NCBI GenBank assembly: GCA_021732245.1
Contig: JAKFVJ010000253.1
Location: 1 to 8,249 of the forward strand
DNA length: 8,249 nucleotides
Source of the DNA: Candidatus Obscuribacterales bacterium
GTDB lineage: Bacteria > Cyanobacteriota > Vampirovibrionia > Obscuribacterales > Obscuribacteraceae
Direction of reading: 5' to 3'
The position numbers and the translations under genes were made by a program. Shown here in pieces: positions 1-7,157 of this stretch. The notes under the pieces are model-generated. The model did no database searches, was not told where the DNA came from, and saw nothing but the letters and a program-made list of their open reading frames with translations. How positions within the stretch are numbered: position 1 is the first letter of the stretch; every line of letters begins with the position of its first letter.

Positions 1-1
1 G

Positions 2-1024
2 ATTGAGCTCTCCCCAGCTCCTGTACGTGGTCTGTCCTTATTAGCCGAACTGAGAGAAGCCTATCCGCAGCTCTACTTCTTCGTGAGCTACGAAGTTCCA
101 GACCCTGAGTTGATTCGCACCGCGTATCGACTTGGGGCTTCGGACTTTTTGGATGCCGAGCGCTGGCGTACTGACCTACCGGCAGCTGTCCAAAGCATTA
201 TGTTGAAGCACCAGTCCGAATCAGTATCAGTCGCTCAAGGTAAAGTTGTGGCAGTTTTCAGCCCGACCGGTGGCATCGGCGCAACAACTATCACGACAAA
301 CCTTGCAGGTTATCTGTCTAAACATGGTGAAACGGCCATTGTCGACCTCGACTTGCAATTTGGAATGGTCGCACATTATCTGAATCTTGAGCCGTCATTC
401 AGTTTAAGCACAATCGATTTTTCGCATACTAACTTCGATGCTACTTATTTGCGCAACTTGATGACAAAGTACGATGATAAGTTGTCGATTCTGGCAGCGC
501 CACCGGAACTGGAAGATATAGGTGACATTTATGCTGCGCAGATTCAAGAAATACTGAATACAGCCAAGAGCGAATTCAAGTATGTCGTGGTTGACTTGCC
601 GAAAAACTTGCTCGATGAAAGAGCGATTGCCAGCCTCGACTTTGCCGATCACGTAATTGTGCTCACTGAATACAACTGGTCAGCAATTTTGAATGCTCGT
701 AAGTGTCTTGATACATTCAAGGCCCACTACAATCAAGAAAAACTGTTGCTCGTTATCAACCGTTCGGAATGGTTGCCTCACGATGTACTAAGTGAGTGTA
801 GAGCCAATTTAAACTATCCTGTTTTTGCTGAAATTCCTGGCGATGCCAAAACAGCTAAGTGGGTTAACAACCAGGGGCAAATTGCACCTGGCCACACAGC
901 TCTTGGTAAAGCAATGGATACTATTGCACGGCGCTTTGCTGGAGCAGAAAAGCTGTTGCTTACTGCTGAAGGTGACAAAGCAGCCGGCTTCAAATTGCCG
1001 GGCATTTTTGCCAAGCGCAAGTAA
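2..1024 (+). CDS. cpaE: CpaE/TadZ-like pilus localisation protein, receiver-like plus ParA/MinD-like domain, 5' partial
   Basis: TadZ/CpaE proteins place the Tad pilus machine in the cell and act at the cytoplasmic face beside the CpaF ATPase. The frame is open from base 2; the GTG at 83 is probably an internal valine, because the 27 residues before it complete a receiver-like fold (helix LLAELREAYP, strand LYFFVSYE, then PDPELIRTAYRLGASDFLD). Numbering from base 2, 340 residues are visible: about 1-60 end an atypical receiver domain and 83-330 form a MinD/ParA-like domain. Family marks are the P-loop-like SPTGGIGATT (residues 87-96), the VDLDLQFG motif, and the Walker-B-like strand YVVVDLPKNL followed by LDFADHVIVLTEYNWSAILNARK, a typical CpaE run. 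The P-loop lacks both usual lysines, so ATP hydrolysis is doubtful. The gene ends 18 bases before cpaF. Family assignment is firm; the true start lies outside the window. Confidence 0.93.
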   Translation: MELSPAPVRGLSLLAELREAYPQLYFFVSYEVPDPELIRTAYRLGASDFLDAERWRTDLPAAVQSIMLKHQSESVSVAQGKVVAVFSPTGGIGATTITTNLAGYLSKHGETAIVDLDLQFGMVAHYLNLEPSFSLSTIDFSHTNFDATYLRNLMTKYDDKLSILAAPPELEDIGDIYAAQIQEILNTAKSEFKYVVVDLPKNLLDERAIASLDFADHVIVLTEYNWSAILNARKCLDTFKAHYNQEKLLLVINRSEWLPHDVLSECRANLNYPVFAEIPGDAKTAKWVNNQGQIAPGHTALGKAMDTIARRFAGAEKLLLTAEGDKAAGFKLPGIFAKRK

Positions 1025-1025
1025 C

Positions 1026-1042
1026 TTAAGGTGGTGACTTAA
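1026..1042 (+). promoter_or_regulatory. Ribosome binding site of cpaF inside a short inverted repeat
   Basis: AAGGTGGTGA (1028-1037) differs at one base from the ideal AAGGAGGTGA and its core lies about 8 bases before the ATG at 1043, which fixes that start. It is flanked by TTAAG (1026-1030) and CTTAA (1038-1042), which could form a 5-bp stem with a 7-base loop holding most of the core. The stem is AU-rich and probably weak, so a regulatory role is only a possibility. Confidence 0.7.
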
Positions 1043-2614
1043 ATGTCTGAAGAGAAAAAAGATGAAAATTTGCCAGCCCGTCCAGCGTCCTCTTTAATGG
1101 GACAACTGGTAAGGCAACGTCAGGCTTCCGGTGAGTTGGCTTCGACCGCGCAGCAAGGTGGAGCACCTGCCGCTGCTGGTGGCGGAACAGGCGTAGCTGC
1201 CGGACAGGCAGGCAGTGGGGTTGCAGGTGGTGCCGCTGGTAGTGGCGTCAGTCACCAGCCGACACGAGCTGATATCGAGCGTATCGATCGCCCGCAAGAG
1301 GATTACGCTGGACAAATTCAAGAAGCGGCTCCGGTTGGTGATGCTAAAGTCAGCGCTAACCAAGCTCTTATCAGAGAACGTGAAAAGGTCATCATCGATC
1401 AACTGCGACGTGAACTTGATACTTCTCGTCTGACACAAATTAGTGAAGACACGCAAGCTCAAGTTCGTAACCGCATCAGAGAAATGGTGAATTCAGATCC
1501 TGCTCCATTGACAATGATGGAGAAGGGCAATTTGCTGCAAAATGTTTTGGATGAAGTCTTTGGTTTTGGTCCTCTCGGTCCACTACTTAGAGATCCGGGC
1601 GTAGGTGATATCTGCGTTAACGGCCCATTTTCGGTATACGTAGAACGTCACGGTAAGTTGGAAAAAACTCCAATTGTGTTTGAAAACGAGCGTCACCTGA
1701 GACAAACGATCGACAAGATCATTCAGCCTCTGGGTAGACGTCTCGATGACTCATCGCCAATGGTGGATGCACGTTTGCCTAACGGTTCTCGTGTTAATGC
1801 CACTATTCCTCCAGTATCCATCGACGGTCCGACACTGACGATTCGTTGTTTCGGCACCACAATCATGTCGCTTGGACAATTGGTGGAAAAAGGCGCCATG
1901 TCCGTACAGATGGCTGAAGTGTTGAAAGCTACCGTAAAAGGAAGAATCAACACAATCATCTCCGGCGGTACTGGCTCCGGTAAAACAACTCTCCTGAATG
2001 CTTTGTCTGCGCACATCGGTCACCGCGAACGCATCATTACGATTGAGGACGCGGCTGAATTGCGCTTACAACACGACCACTGGGTGCGCATGGAAACTCG
2101 CCCGCCCAACGTGGAAGGTAAAGGTCAAATAACACAGCGCATGCTTGTTATTAATGCTCTCCGTATGCGTCCTGACCGAATAATCCTCGGGGAGTGCCGT
2201 GGTGAAGAAGCGTTCGACATGTTGCAAGCCATGAACACCGGTCACGGTGGATCCATGACCACAATCCACGCAAACTCACCGCGCGATTGTACGAAACGTC
2301 TGGAAAACATGGTCATGATGGGCGGCGTTGATATGCCTGCTAAGGCGGTGCGCGAACTGGTATCAGGCGCGTTGCAAATGATCGTGCAGATTCGCCGTTT
2401 GGAAGATGGTACACGTCGAGTAACTGAAGTAGCCGAGATAACTGGTATGGAAGGTGATGTTATCGCTATCAACACACTGTTTCACCTGGAGCGTGAAGGT
2501 CGCGATGCTCGCGGATTCTTCAAGTGTAAACACGTTGGTTCCGGATTGCCGCCGAAGTTCCTCGAGCAGTTGGAACAAGAAGCTGTACCGTTCAAGCTCG
2601 AATGGTTGCGGTAA
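1043..2614 (+). CDS. cpaF: CpaF/TadA-family secretion ATPase of the Tad pilus
   Basis: This is the hexameric cytoplasmic ATPase of the type II/IV secretion superfamily that drives Flp pilus assembly by working on the TadB/TadC membrane platform. The 523-residue protein has a low-complexity Gly/Ala-rich stretch (residues 38-70), a helical region (about 105-180, ending in the characteristic DEVFGFGPLGPLL), an N-terminal domain (about 185-270, with DARLPNGSRVNA) and a RecA-like core. Visible catalytic motifs are Walker A GGTGSGKTT (308-316), the Asp box IITIEDAAEL (331-340), Walker B RIILGECRG (380-387) and the His box GHGGSMTTIHANSP (400-413). All look intact, so the enzyme should be active. 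Length is ordinary for CpaF. ATG at 1043 has a strong ribosome binding site. The gene lies between cpaE and tadB in the same direction, almost certainly in one operon. Confidence 0.97.
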   Translation: MSEEKKDENLPARPASSLMGQLVRQRQASGELASTAQQGGAPAAAGGGTGVAAGQAGSGVAGGAAGSGVSHQPTRADIERIDRPQEDYAGQIQEAAPVGDAKVSANQALIREREKVIIDQLRRELDTSRLTQISEDTQAQVRNRIREMVNSDPAPLTMMEKGNLLQNVLDEVFGFGPLGPLLRDPGVGDICVNGPFSVYVERHGKLEKTPIVFENERHLRQTIDKIIQPLGRRLDDSSPMVDARLPNGSRVNATIPPVSIDGPTLTIRCFGTTIMSLGQLVEKGAMSVQMAEVLKATVKGRINTIISGGTGSGKTTLLNALSAHIGHRERIITIEDAAELRLQHDHWVRMETRPPNVEGKGQITQRMLVINALRMRPDRIILGECRGEEAFDMLQAMNTGHGGSMTTIHANSPRDCTKRLENMVMMGGVDMPAKAVRELVSGALQMIVQIRRLEDGTRRVTEVAEITGMEGDVIAINTLFHLEREGRDARGFFKCKHVGSGLPPKFLEQLEQEAVPFKLEWLR

Positions 2615-2627
2615 TCTAAGCGTCAGC

Positions 2628-2637
2628 AAGGAAAGGA
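2628..2637 (+). promoter_or_regulatory. Ribosome binding site of tadB
   Basis: AAGGAAAGGA, a purine-rich Shine-Dalgarno stretch, ends 8 bases before the ATG at 2646 and supports that start. It sits in the 31-base gap after cpaF, the longest gap between genes in the window; I see no terminator hairpin there, in line with read-through from cpaF. Confidence 0.7.
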
Positions 2638-2645
2638 CAGGCTAA

Positions 2646-3587
2646 ATGACTACCTTTATAGGCGCGCTCGTTCTGCTTGTCGTACTCATGGCCGGGCTCA
2701 TGGTGTATGCCTACACTCGTCGTGAGCACGAGGCTGAGCGATATCGCTTGTCGAAGCATCAGCGCAAATTGCTCGAGAATGAGCCATTGTCGACGCAAGA
2801 CGGCGCCAATATATTCCTGGAGCAACAGCAAGACTACTTGGGCCAAATATTAGCCCTCGCCGGTCTTGAAGCTCGCTATCGGGAAATGCGCACACAATGG
2901 ATAATGTGGGGTGTCGGTGGCGCCGTGGTATTAGGGGCTGGAGCCCTCACAGTTGGTCCTGAATTTGCTATTGTTGGCGCAATTTTCGGTGCGGCAGCCG
3001 GTGCTGTTGGCTTTGTCCAATTCCTCAAGCTAAAAGTCTCGCAGCGTCAGAAGAAGCTAACCGAGCAATTGCCGCCGGTGCTTGAAACTATGGTTAGCTC
3101 GCTAAAATCAGGCTCGCCGATTTTGGAAGTGTTCAAGACACTTTCCGAGACGGCGCCGGAGCCAATTCGTGGCGAGTTTAAACGTGCGTTGGTATCATTG
3201 CAATTAGGTAAGTCTTTCCGTGATGTTTTAACCGAGATGTGCGGCCGTATTCGTACGCCGGACTTCCGTCTTCTTACGCAGGCTATTTTTATCAGCCAGG
3301 ACGTAGGGGGCAACTTGGCCGACGTTGTGGCAACCATTTCAGAAGCTATTCGTGAAAGATTCAAATTGCGCGACTACTTAAACAGTTTGACCGCTCAAGG
3401 AAAAATGACGGCGCTCTTTATTGGCAGTCTGCCCTTTGTGATAACCGGTTTGATTTATGCGATAAGCCCTGCCTATCTGACAGGCTTCTTCAATAATTTC
3501 TGGGCGAGAATTGTTATGGGTGGCATGATTTGTTGGGAGCTTATCGGCTTCTGGATACTCATGAAACTGACGACATTCGAGGTATAG
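2646..3587 (+). CDS. tadB: TadB, inner-membrane platform protein of the Tad pilus (T2SSF domain)
   Basis: TadB and TadC are the split, GspF/PilC-like platform proteins of Tad systems; they sit in the inner membrane and pass the motion of the CpaF ATPase to the growing Flp pilus. The 313-residue protein has an N-terminal membrane helix (about 4-22), a charged cytoplasmic stretch (about 25-80), hydrophobic segments at about 86-103 and 107-127, a cytoplasmic helical T2SSF domain (about 140-250, beginning LPPVLETMVSSLKSG and containing IFISQDVGGNLADVV, a hallmark of TadB) and two C-terminal helices (about 254-274 and 287-307). Length matches the family. The stop codon lies 7 bases before the tadC start, so the two partners are probably translated together. 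Assignment to TadB rather than TadC rests on the SQDVGGNLADVV stretch and the gene order. Confidence 0.95.
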   Translation: MTTFIGALVLLVVLMAGLMVYAYTRREHEAERYRLSKHQRKLLENEPLSTQDGANIFLEQQQDYLGQILALAGLEARYREMRTQWIMWGVGGAVVLGAGALTVGPEFAIVGAIFGAAAGAVGFVQFLKLKVSQRQKKLTEQLPPVLETMVSSLKSGSPILEVFKTLSETAPEPIRGEFKRALVSLQLGKSFRDVLTEMCGRIRTPDFRLLTQAIFISQDVGGNLADVVATISEAIRERFKLRDYLNSLTAQGKMTALFIGSLPFVITGLIYAISPAYLTGFFNNFWARIVMGGMICWELIGFWILMKLTTFEV

Positions 3588-3594
3588 GGATAGC

Positions 3595-4524
3595 ATGACG
3601 ACATTTGCTATAGCTATCTTCATTCCGATAATCGTCATTTTAACGGCGTATATAGTTTTGCGTCCTGTCATTACTCAATACACGCACGACTATTATTTGC
3701 GCACGAAGCCTCTCAAGGAGAAGACCGGTAGTTCGGCTCCAGAGGCTCCTAAGGACAGCCAAATCCTTCTTTTGTGTAAGACGCTTGGTGAAATTGTCTT
3801 GAGCATGTTGCCTGCGCTTGCCGATAAAAGTAGCATTCAAAACCTTATAGAGGCTAATTACAGAACTCCTGAACACCTGGCAATTTTTATTGGTTGCAAA
3901 ACCCTCTGTGTAATTGTTGTGTCGGGTATTTTGCTCCTGATGGCTACAACCAATCCGGGACTAATTTTTGTGGCGCTTATTGCTGCACCAATGGCCTGGA
4001 TTTTCCCGAACTTTACCCTTATCGGCCGAGTGAAAAAGCGTAAGGCGGAAATCCTGCGTGAACTGCCAACCGTCGTTGATCTTTTGATTGTTTGCGCTCA
4101 AGCCGGTCTTGGTTTGCTCATGTGTATTGAAAAGGTTGCTAAAGAGTCTGCAGATAGCTGTCCTGTATTAGCGTCTGAACTACAGCAGATGATGAATGAT
4201 GTAAAAATTTTCGCCAAAGCAACGACCAACGCTTTGCAAGACATGGCCAACCGATGCGGTAGTGAAGAAATAAACGGTATAGTCAGCTCTCTAATCGCCG
4301 ATGAAGCAAAGGGTTCTGATATCAGTTATCCATTAAGACAGCAAGCTGAAGCCCTGCGTGATCGCTTGAAGCGCAAGAAGGAAGAAGAAGCAGCTAAAGT
4401 ACCTGTAAAAATGGTACCTGTAATTGTGGTCTTCGTTATGCCGCTTATTCTCTGTCCACTACTTGGCCCAGCCATCATCACAATCATGTCAGCAATGGGA
4501 CCATTCATGGGTGGCGCCAAATAA
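3595..4524 (+). CDS. tadC: TadC, second inner-membrane platform protein of the Tad pilus (T2SSF domain)
   Basis: This is the partner of TadB in the inner-membrane platform of the Flp pilus machine. The 309-residue protein has a first membrane helix at about 4-23, a polar region, two adjacent helices at about 95-117 and 121-140, a cytoplasmic T2SSF domain (about 150-265, opening with ELPTVVDLLIVCAQAGLGL, typical of TadC) and a C-terminal hydrophobic stretch (about 272-300). The run EEEAAKVPVKM followed by a Pro-rich helix and LLGPAI is the usual TadC ending. The ATG at 3595 is preceded by a modest AGGGA (3586-3590) that overlaps the tadB stop codon, suggesting translational coupling. A small DUF192 gene follows after 3 bases. 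No truncation or odd residue seen. Confidence 0.95.
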   Translation: MTTFAIAIFIPIIVILTAYIVLRPVITQYTHDYYLRTKPLKEKTGSSAPEAPKDSQILLLCKTLGEIVLSMLPALADKSSIQNLIEANYRTPEHLAIFIGCKTLCVIVVSGILLLMATTNPGLIFVALIAAPMAWIFPNFTLIGRVKKRKAEILRELPTVVDLLIVCAQAGLGLLMCIEKVAKESADSCPVLASELQQMMNDVKIFAKATTNALQDMANRCGSEEINGIVSSLIADEAKGSDISYPLRQQAEALRDRLKRKKEEEAAKVPVKMVPVIVVFVMPLILCPLLGPAIITIMSAMGPFMGGAK

Positions 4525-4527
4525 GGC

Positions 4528-4884
4528 GTGCTTGTTGTGGCTAAGGCATTCAATCGCACCAAGAATACGATGCTGGCCGATAAGCTGCGCATTGCCGACA
4601 ATTTTCTTTTGCGCTTAAAAGGACTTTTGTTTACGACAAGCCTGCCGCAAGGACATGGACTGTACATTATGCCATGCCAGGCAATCCACATGATGGGCAT
4701 GGTCTATGCAATCGATTGTGTCTTCATCGACAAGGACAATGCTGTTGTTGGACTGGCGGAGTCTGTTGAGCCATTTGCTCTTTCGCCATTTTTTAAATCA
4801 GCCAAAGGTTGTATTGAACTGCCTGCTGGAACAATTACTTCTTCGAAGACGGAGATTGGTGATTTAGTGGAACTGGAGAACTAG
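4528..4884 (+). CDS. DUF192 family protein, small, function unknown
   Basis: DUF192 proteins are small beta-rich domains with no settled function. This one has 118 residues: LADKLRIADNFLLRLKGLLF near the start, then GLYIMPCQAIHMMGMVYAID and a VFIDKDN strand, matching the family pattern of a PC-x-x-IH core followed by a hydrophobic IDxxFxD strand, and a C-terminal KGCIELPAGT segment. There is no signal peptide, so it is probably cytoplasmic, unlike the exported members of the family. Start choice is uncertain: GTG at 4528 gives MLVVAKAFN, the better family match, but the AAGG at 4523-4526 is too close to it; GTG at 4537, giving MAKAFN, has a 10-base spacing. The gene begins 3 bases after tadC and is probably cotranscribed with it. 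Other Tad clusters are also known to carry a neighbouring DUF192 gene. Confidence 0.88.
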   Translation: MLVVAKAFNRTKNTMLADKLRIADNFLLRLKGLLFTTSLPQGHGLYIMPCQAIHMMGMVYAIDCVFIDKDNAVVGLAESVEPFALSPFFKSAKGCIELPAGTITSSKTEIGDLVELEN

Positions 4885-4888
4885 GCTA
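4882..4888. other. Tail-to-tail junction of two convergent transcription units
   Basis: The stop codon of the DUF192 gene (TAG, 4882-4884) and that of the leftward gene (TAG on the - strand, 4886-4888) are one base apart. No hairpin followed by a T-run is visible on either strand near the junction, so any terminator would have to lie inside the opposing coding sequence, or the two messages overlap. Confidence 0.8.
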
Positions 4889-7147
4889 CGGCAGGCGTTG
4901 AATTGTTATTGCGTCGGATGCAACCAAGCCATCCTTGCTTTCCATTACCGCGCGGATTTGATAGAAGCCAGGCTTGTCGAAATTGGACTTCTCCAAAGCA
5001 AAGGAGTTCTCATGGGTGGACAACGGCAGGCTTTTGCCTACAACTGTGGATTGTTCCTGTGGGGGGAAGTTTTCGAAGAAGAAGTCTGCTTTGCCAATTT
5101 GAATTGTGATTTGATTTTGATTGAATTGTCTTGGCCGTGTGAGGACAAAATCTAATTTGTCTGCGGAATTGCAATTGTGCACGCCTGTATTGTCGGTTTG
5201 TCCAAGAAGCTTTAATTGTGGCGCGACAGTTGAAGCCGGCAGAAGGCGTACATTGGCAATGTTTTGGGCTTCGGGCAGAGTTAGATTTACATCGCCCACT
5301 TTTGTTTCCGTAAACCAGCGCCAATAGCGTGATAACGGAATGTAGAAAGTCTGTTGTCCGGAGACGGTTGTGATTGATGCTTCGCCTTTAAGCGGGGAAT
5401 TGGTGTTCCAGGTTGCTTTGATTTCTTGTGGATTATTTGTCTGGATATCAAATGCGAGGAAATCATAAGCTAGCGGATTGATGTTCAAATCCGAGAAATT
5501 GTAATTGCTTTGAGCTGTCTGCGATGTAGGCAGCGGCAAGGGTTTTGCAGAGGACGACGCATTCAGTTGCAATTGCTTGAAGTGCTTGTTGGTTCTGTCC
5601 CAGACAAGAGGCTTGGCCGTGGACAGAGTATCTTTGAACCGTGATGTGTTTATGAATTCTGCCGGTCCGAAAAGAATAGGTTCAAATGTGTTGAATCGAT
5701 TGCCGATATTGCTTGTTGTGAAAGGTGGCTTGAGCATGAGGCGGAATGTCTCGCCGTTCAAGATAATGTGCGCGGCGCTATTGCGCTTGGGCAATGCCAG
5801 GACGATGAATTGATCGTTGGTTGATTGTGCAAGTGTTTTGCTTTCGTTGAATACGGCTTTAGCTTCTTTGCCCGCATGCACCCATGTCATATTGGTGGCG
5901 TATGCAATTTTGCCGAAGGCAAACACTAACAAAGCAAGACTAATTGATGAAAGGGCAATCGGCCATTTTCTTGTGCTGCCCGATGCTGACGCTGAAGGCA
6001 AAAAGAGCAATAGCGGGAAAGCGAAGCTTAAGGGAAGAGTCAAGAAATAATAGAATCGGCTGCCTTCCAGGTCATAACCTAAGCCCCAGAGTTGATAAAT
6101 AGGCGCGGCGCATGTGGCAGTCCAGAGAAGCAAGAAAGCCAACCACTTGAATGACAATTCACGATTGAACAAACGAGTTACGGCAATTGCACCGGCAATT
6201 AAATAGACTGCAAACAAAATAGGCCCGTAAATGCTGTGGTCTTGAAAGAGCGTGTAATTTAGCGGATAGGCAATTCGATGAAGTGTATCTGGATCAAGCC
6301 AGCGTTTAATAAGTCCGGCAAATTGTGATGCACCGATTGAGCCGGTGTAGCCGCCTGTAAGAGTTCCCAGGAAAGCGTAACGCAGAGGGAAATAGATAAG
6401 AGTTGAAAGCCATAAAGGTGATGCTTTCAAAATGGACTGCTTTAATTTGGCCACTGGCTTTAGTTGACTGTCTGCAAGAAGGAAACTTGCAGCTGTTACC
6501 ATAACAGGCAAGCCAATGGCCATTTCTTTGGTCCATAGTGCAAGCCAGAAGGATACGGTAGCTACTGCTGTCGTTAGTTTCCGCCGCTTGCCATTGTTTA
6601 AAAGTAAGTAGAAGCTCAGAAGATAGTAGAAGCAGCAGGCTATATCTACGCGCCCAACTACCCAGGTGACACTTTCACAGTGCAGAGGGCTGACAGTGAA
6701 GAGTGCTGCCGTGAAAAAGCTAATAGCCTGACTGCGCCAGATCGCAAAAGACCGCGTGAGCTTTCGCAAGAGAGCGTAGAGAAGAATTGAGTTGCCGGCG
6801 TAATAGAGGATGTTAGTTAGGTAATAACCAAATGCATTGGCTTTCCAGATGGCATAGTCAAAGACAAGCGTGGCTAAAAGCCACGGACGCCAGACGGCCA
6901 TGGATGGTATCTGCATATAGTTGCCCGTAAAGTTTGACCAAAATAAATTAGGCTCGCCGTTGAATATTTTGTGCACATAGCTCACTTCGCCAAAATCGTC
7001 AGCGATGAAAAAGCTTTCGAGTGTGCGTCCGAAAGTAAGTGCTACAAGGGTAAGCAAGGCGACAAGGCAGAACACATCAATAAGTTTGCTCTGCGGTTTG
7101 TCAGAGATAGGCATTGTCTTTGGTTTAAGAAGTTCTTGCGTCGTCAT
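4886..7147 (-). CDS. TMTC/PMT-like GT-C membrane glycosyltransferase with C-terminal beta-rich region
   Basis: The protein probably transfers sugar from a lipid-linked donor on the outer face of the cytoplasmic membrane. It has 753 residues. Residues 1-20 are cytoplasmic; about ten or eleven membrane helices run from 22 to 416. GT-C features are an acidic ADDF pair in the first outer loop (D50, D51), WRP at 86-88, SPLHCESVTWVVGRVD at 153-168, TKEMAIGLP at 206-214 and EGSRFYYF at 361-368. The order and spacing resemble TMTC-type O-mannosyltransferases (PxHxExVxWxxGRxD, then KExxxxLP, then RxxYF), but no TPR repeats follow. Instead, residues 417-753 look soluble and beta-rich: about 555-650 could be a jelly-roll and 660-753 an Ig-like sandwich. 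ATG at 7147 overlaps the stop of the upstream gene (ATGA) and has AGGG (7154-7157 on the + strand as CCCT) 6 bases before it. Substrate is unknown. Confidence 0.8.
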   Translation of the reverse strand: MTTQELLKPKTMPISDKPQSKLIDVFCLVALLTLVALTFGRTLESFFIADDFGEVSYVHKIFNGEPNLFWSNFTGNYMQIPSMAVWRPWLLATLVFDYAIWKANAFGYYLTNILYYAGNSILLYALLRKLTRSFAIWRSQAISFFTAALFTVSPLHCESVTWVVGRVDIACCFYYLLSFYLLLNNGKRRKLTTAVATVSFWLALWTKEMAIGLPVMVTAASFLLADSQLKPVAKLKQSILKASPLWLSTLIYFPLRYAFLGTLTGGYTGSIGASQFAGLIKRWLDPDTLHRIAYPLNYTLFQDHSIYGPILFAVYLIAGAIAVTRLFNRELSFKWLAFLLLWTATCAAPIYQLWGLGYDLEGSRFYYFLTLPLSFAFPLLLFLPSASASGSTRKWPIALSSISLALLVFAFGKIAYATNMTWVHAGKEAKAVFNESKTLAQSTNDQFIVLALPKRNSAAHIILNGETFRLMLKPPFTTSNIGNRFNTFEPILFGPAEFINTSRFKDTLSTAKPLVWDRTNKHFKQLQLNASSSAKPLPLPTSQTAQSNYNFSDLNINPLAYDFLAFDIQTNNPQEIKATWNTNSPLKGEASITTVSGQQTFYIPLSRYWRWFTETKVGDVNLTLPEAQNIANVRLLPASTVAPQLKLLGQTDNTGVHNCNSADKLDFVLTRPRQFNQNQITIQIGKADFFFENFPPQEQSTVVGKSLPLSTHENSFALEKSNFDKPGFYQIRAVMESKDGLVASDAITIQRLP

Positions 7148-7157
7148 TTTTGGCCCT
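7144..7157 (-). promoter_or_regulatory. ATGA overlap and ribosome binding site coupling the two leftward genes
   Basis: On the - strand the start codon of the membrane protein and the TGA stop of the upstream gene share ATGA (7147-7144). A modest AGGG (7157-7154) lies inside the upstream coding sequence, 6 bases from the ATG. This arrangement usually gives re-initiation and matched output, so the two products probably act together. Confidence 0.75.

Noticed and set aside
83..1024. GTG at 83 as the start of cpaE
   Set aside because: The frame is open to base 2 and the upstream residues complete a receiver-like fold; no ribosome binding site precedes the GTG.
4326..4700. 124-codon open frame on the - strand across the tadC end and DUF192 start
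   Set aside because: It is antisense to two well-supported genes, is rich in Arg, Ser and Thr without domain signs, and has no ribosome binding site that I can see.
4840..4849. 10-base palindrome TCTTCGAAGA near the convergent junction
   Set aside because: It has no loop and no following T-run, and lies inside the DUF192 coding sequence, so it is not a convincing terminator or operator.
4821..4896. Inverted repeat GCCTGC / GCAGGC spanning the convergent junction
   Set aside because: Only 6 bases match and the arms are over 60 bases apart, within both coding ends; chance level.
4898..5155. 85-codon open frame on the + strand inside the glycosyltransferase gene
   Set aside because: It is antisense to a strongly supported coding region and shows no recognisable motif.
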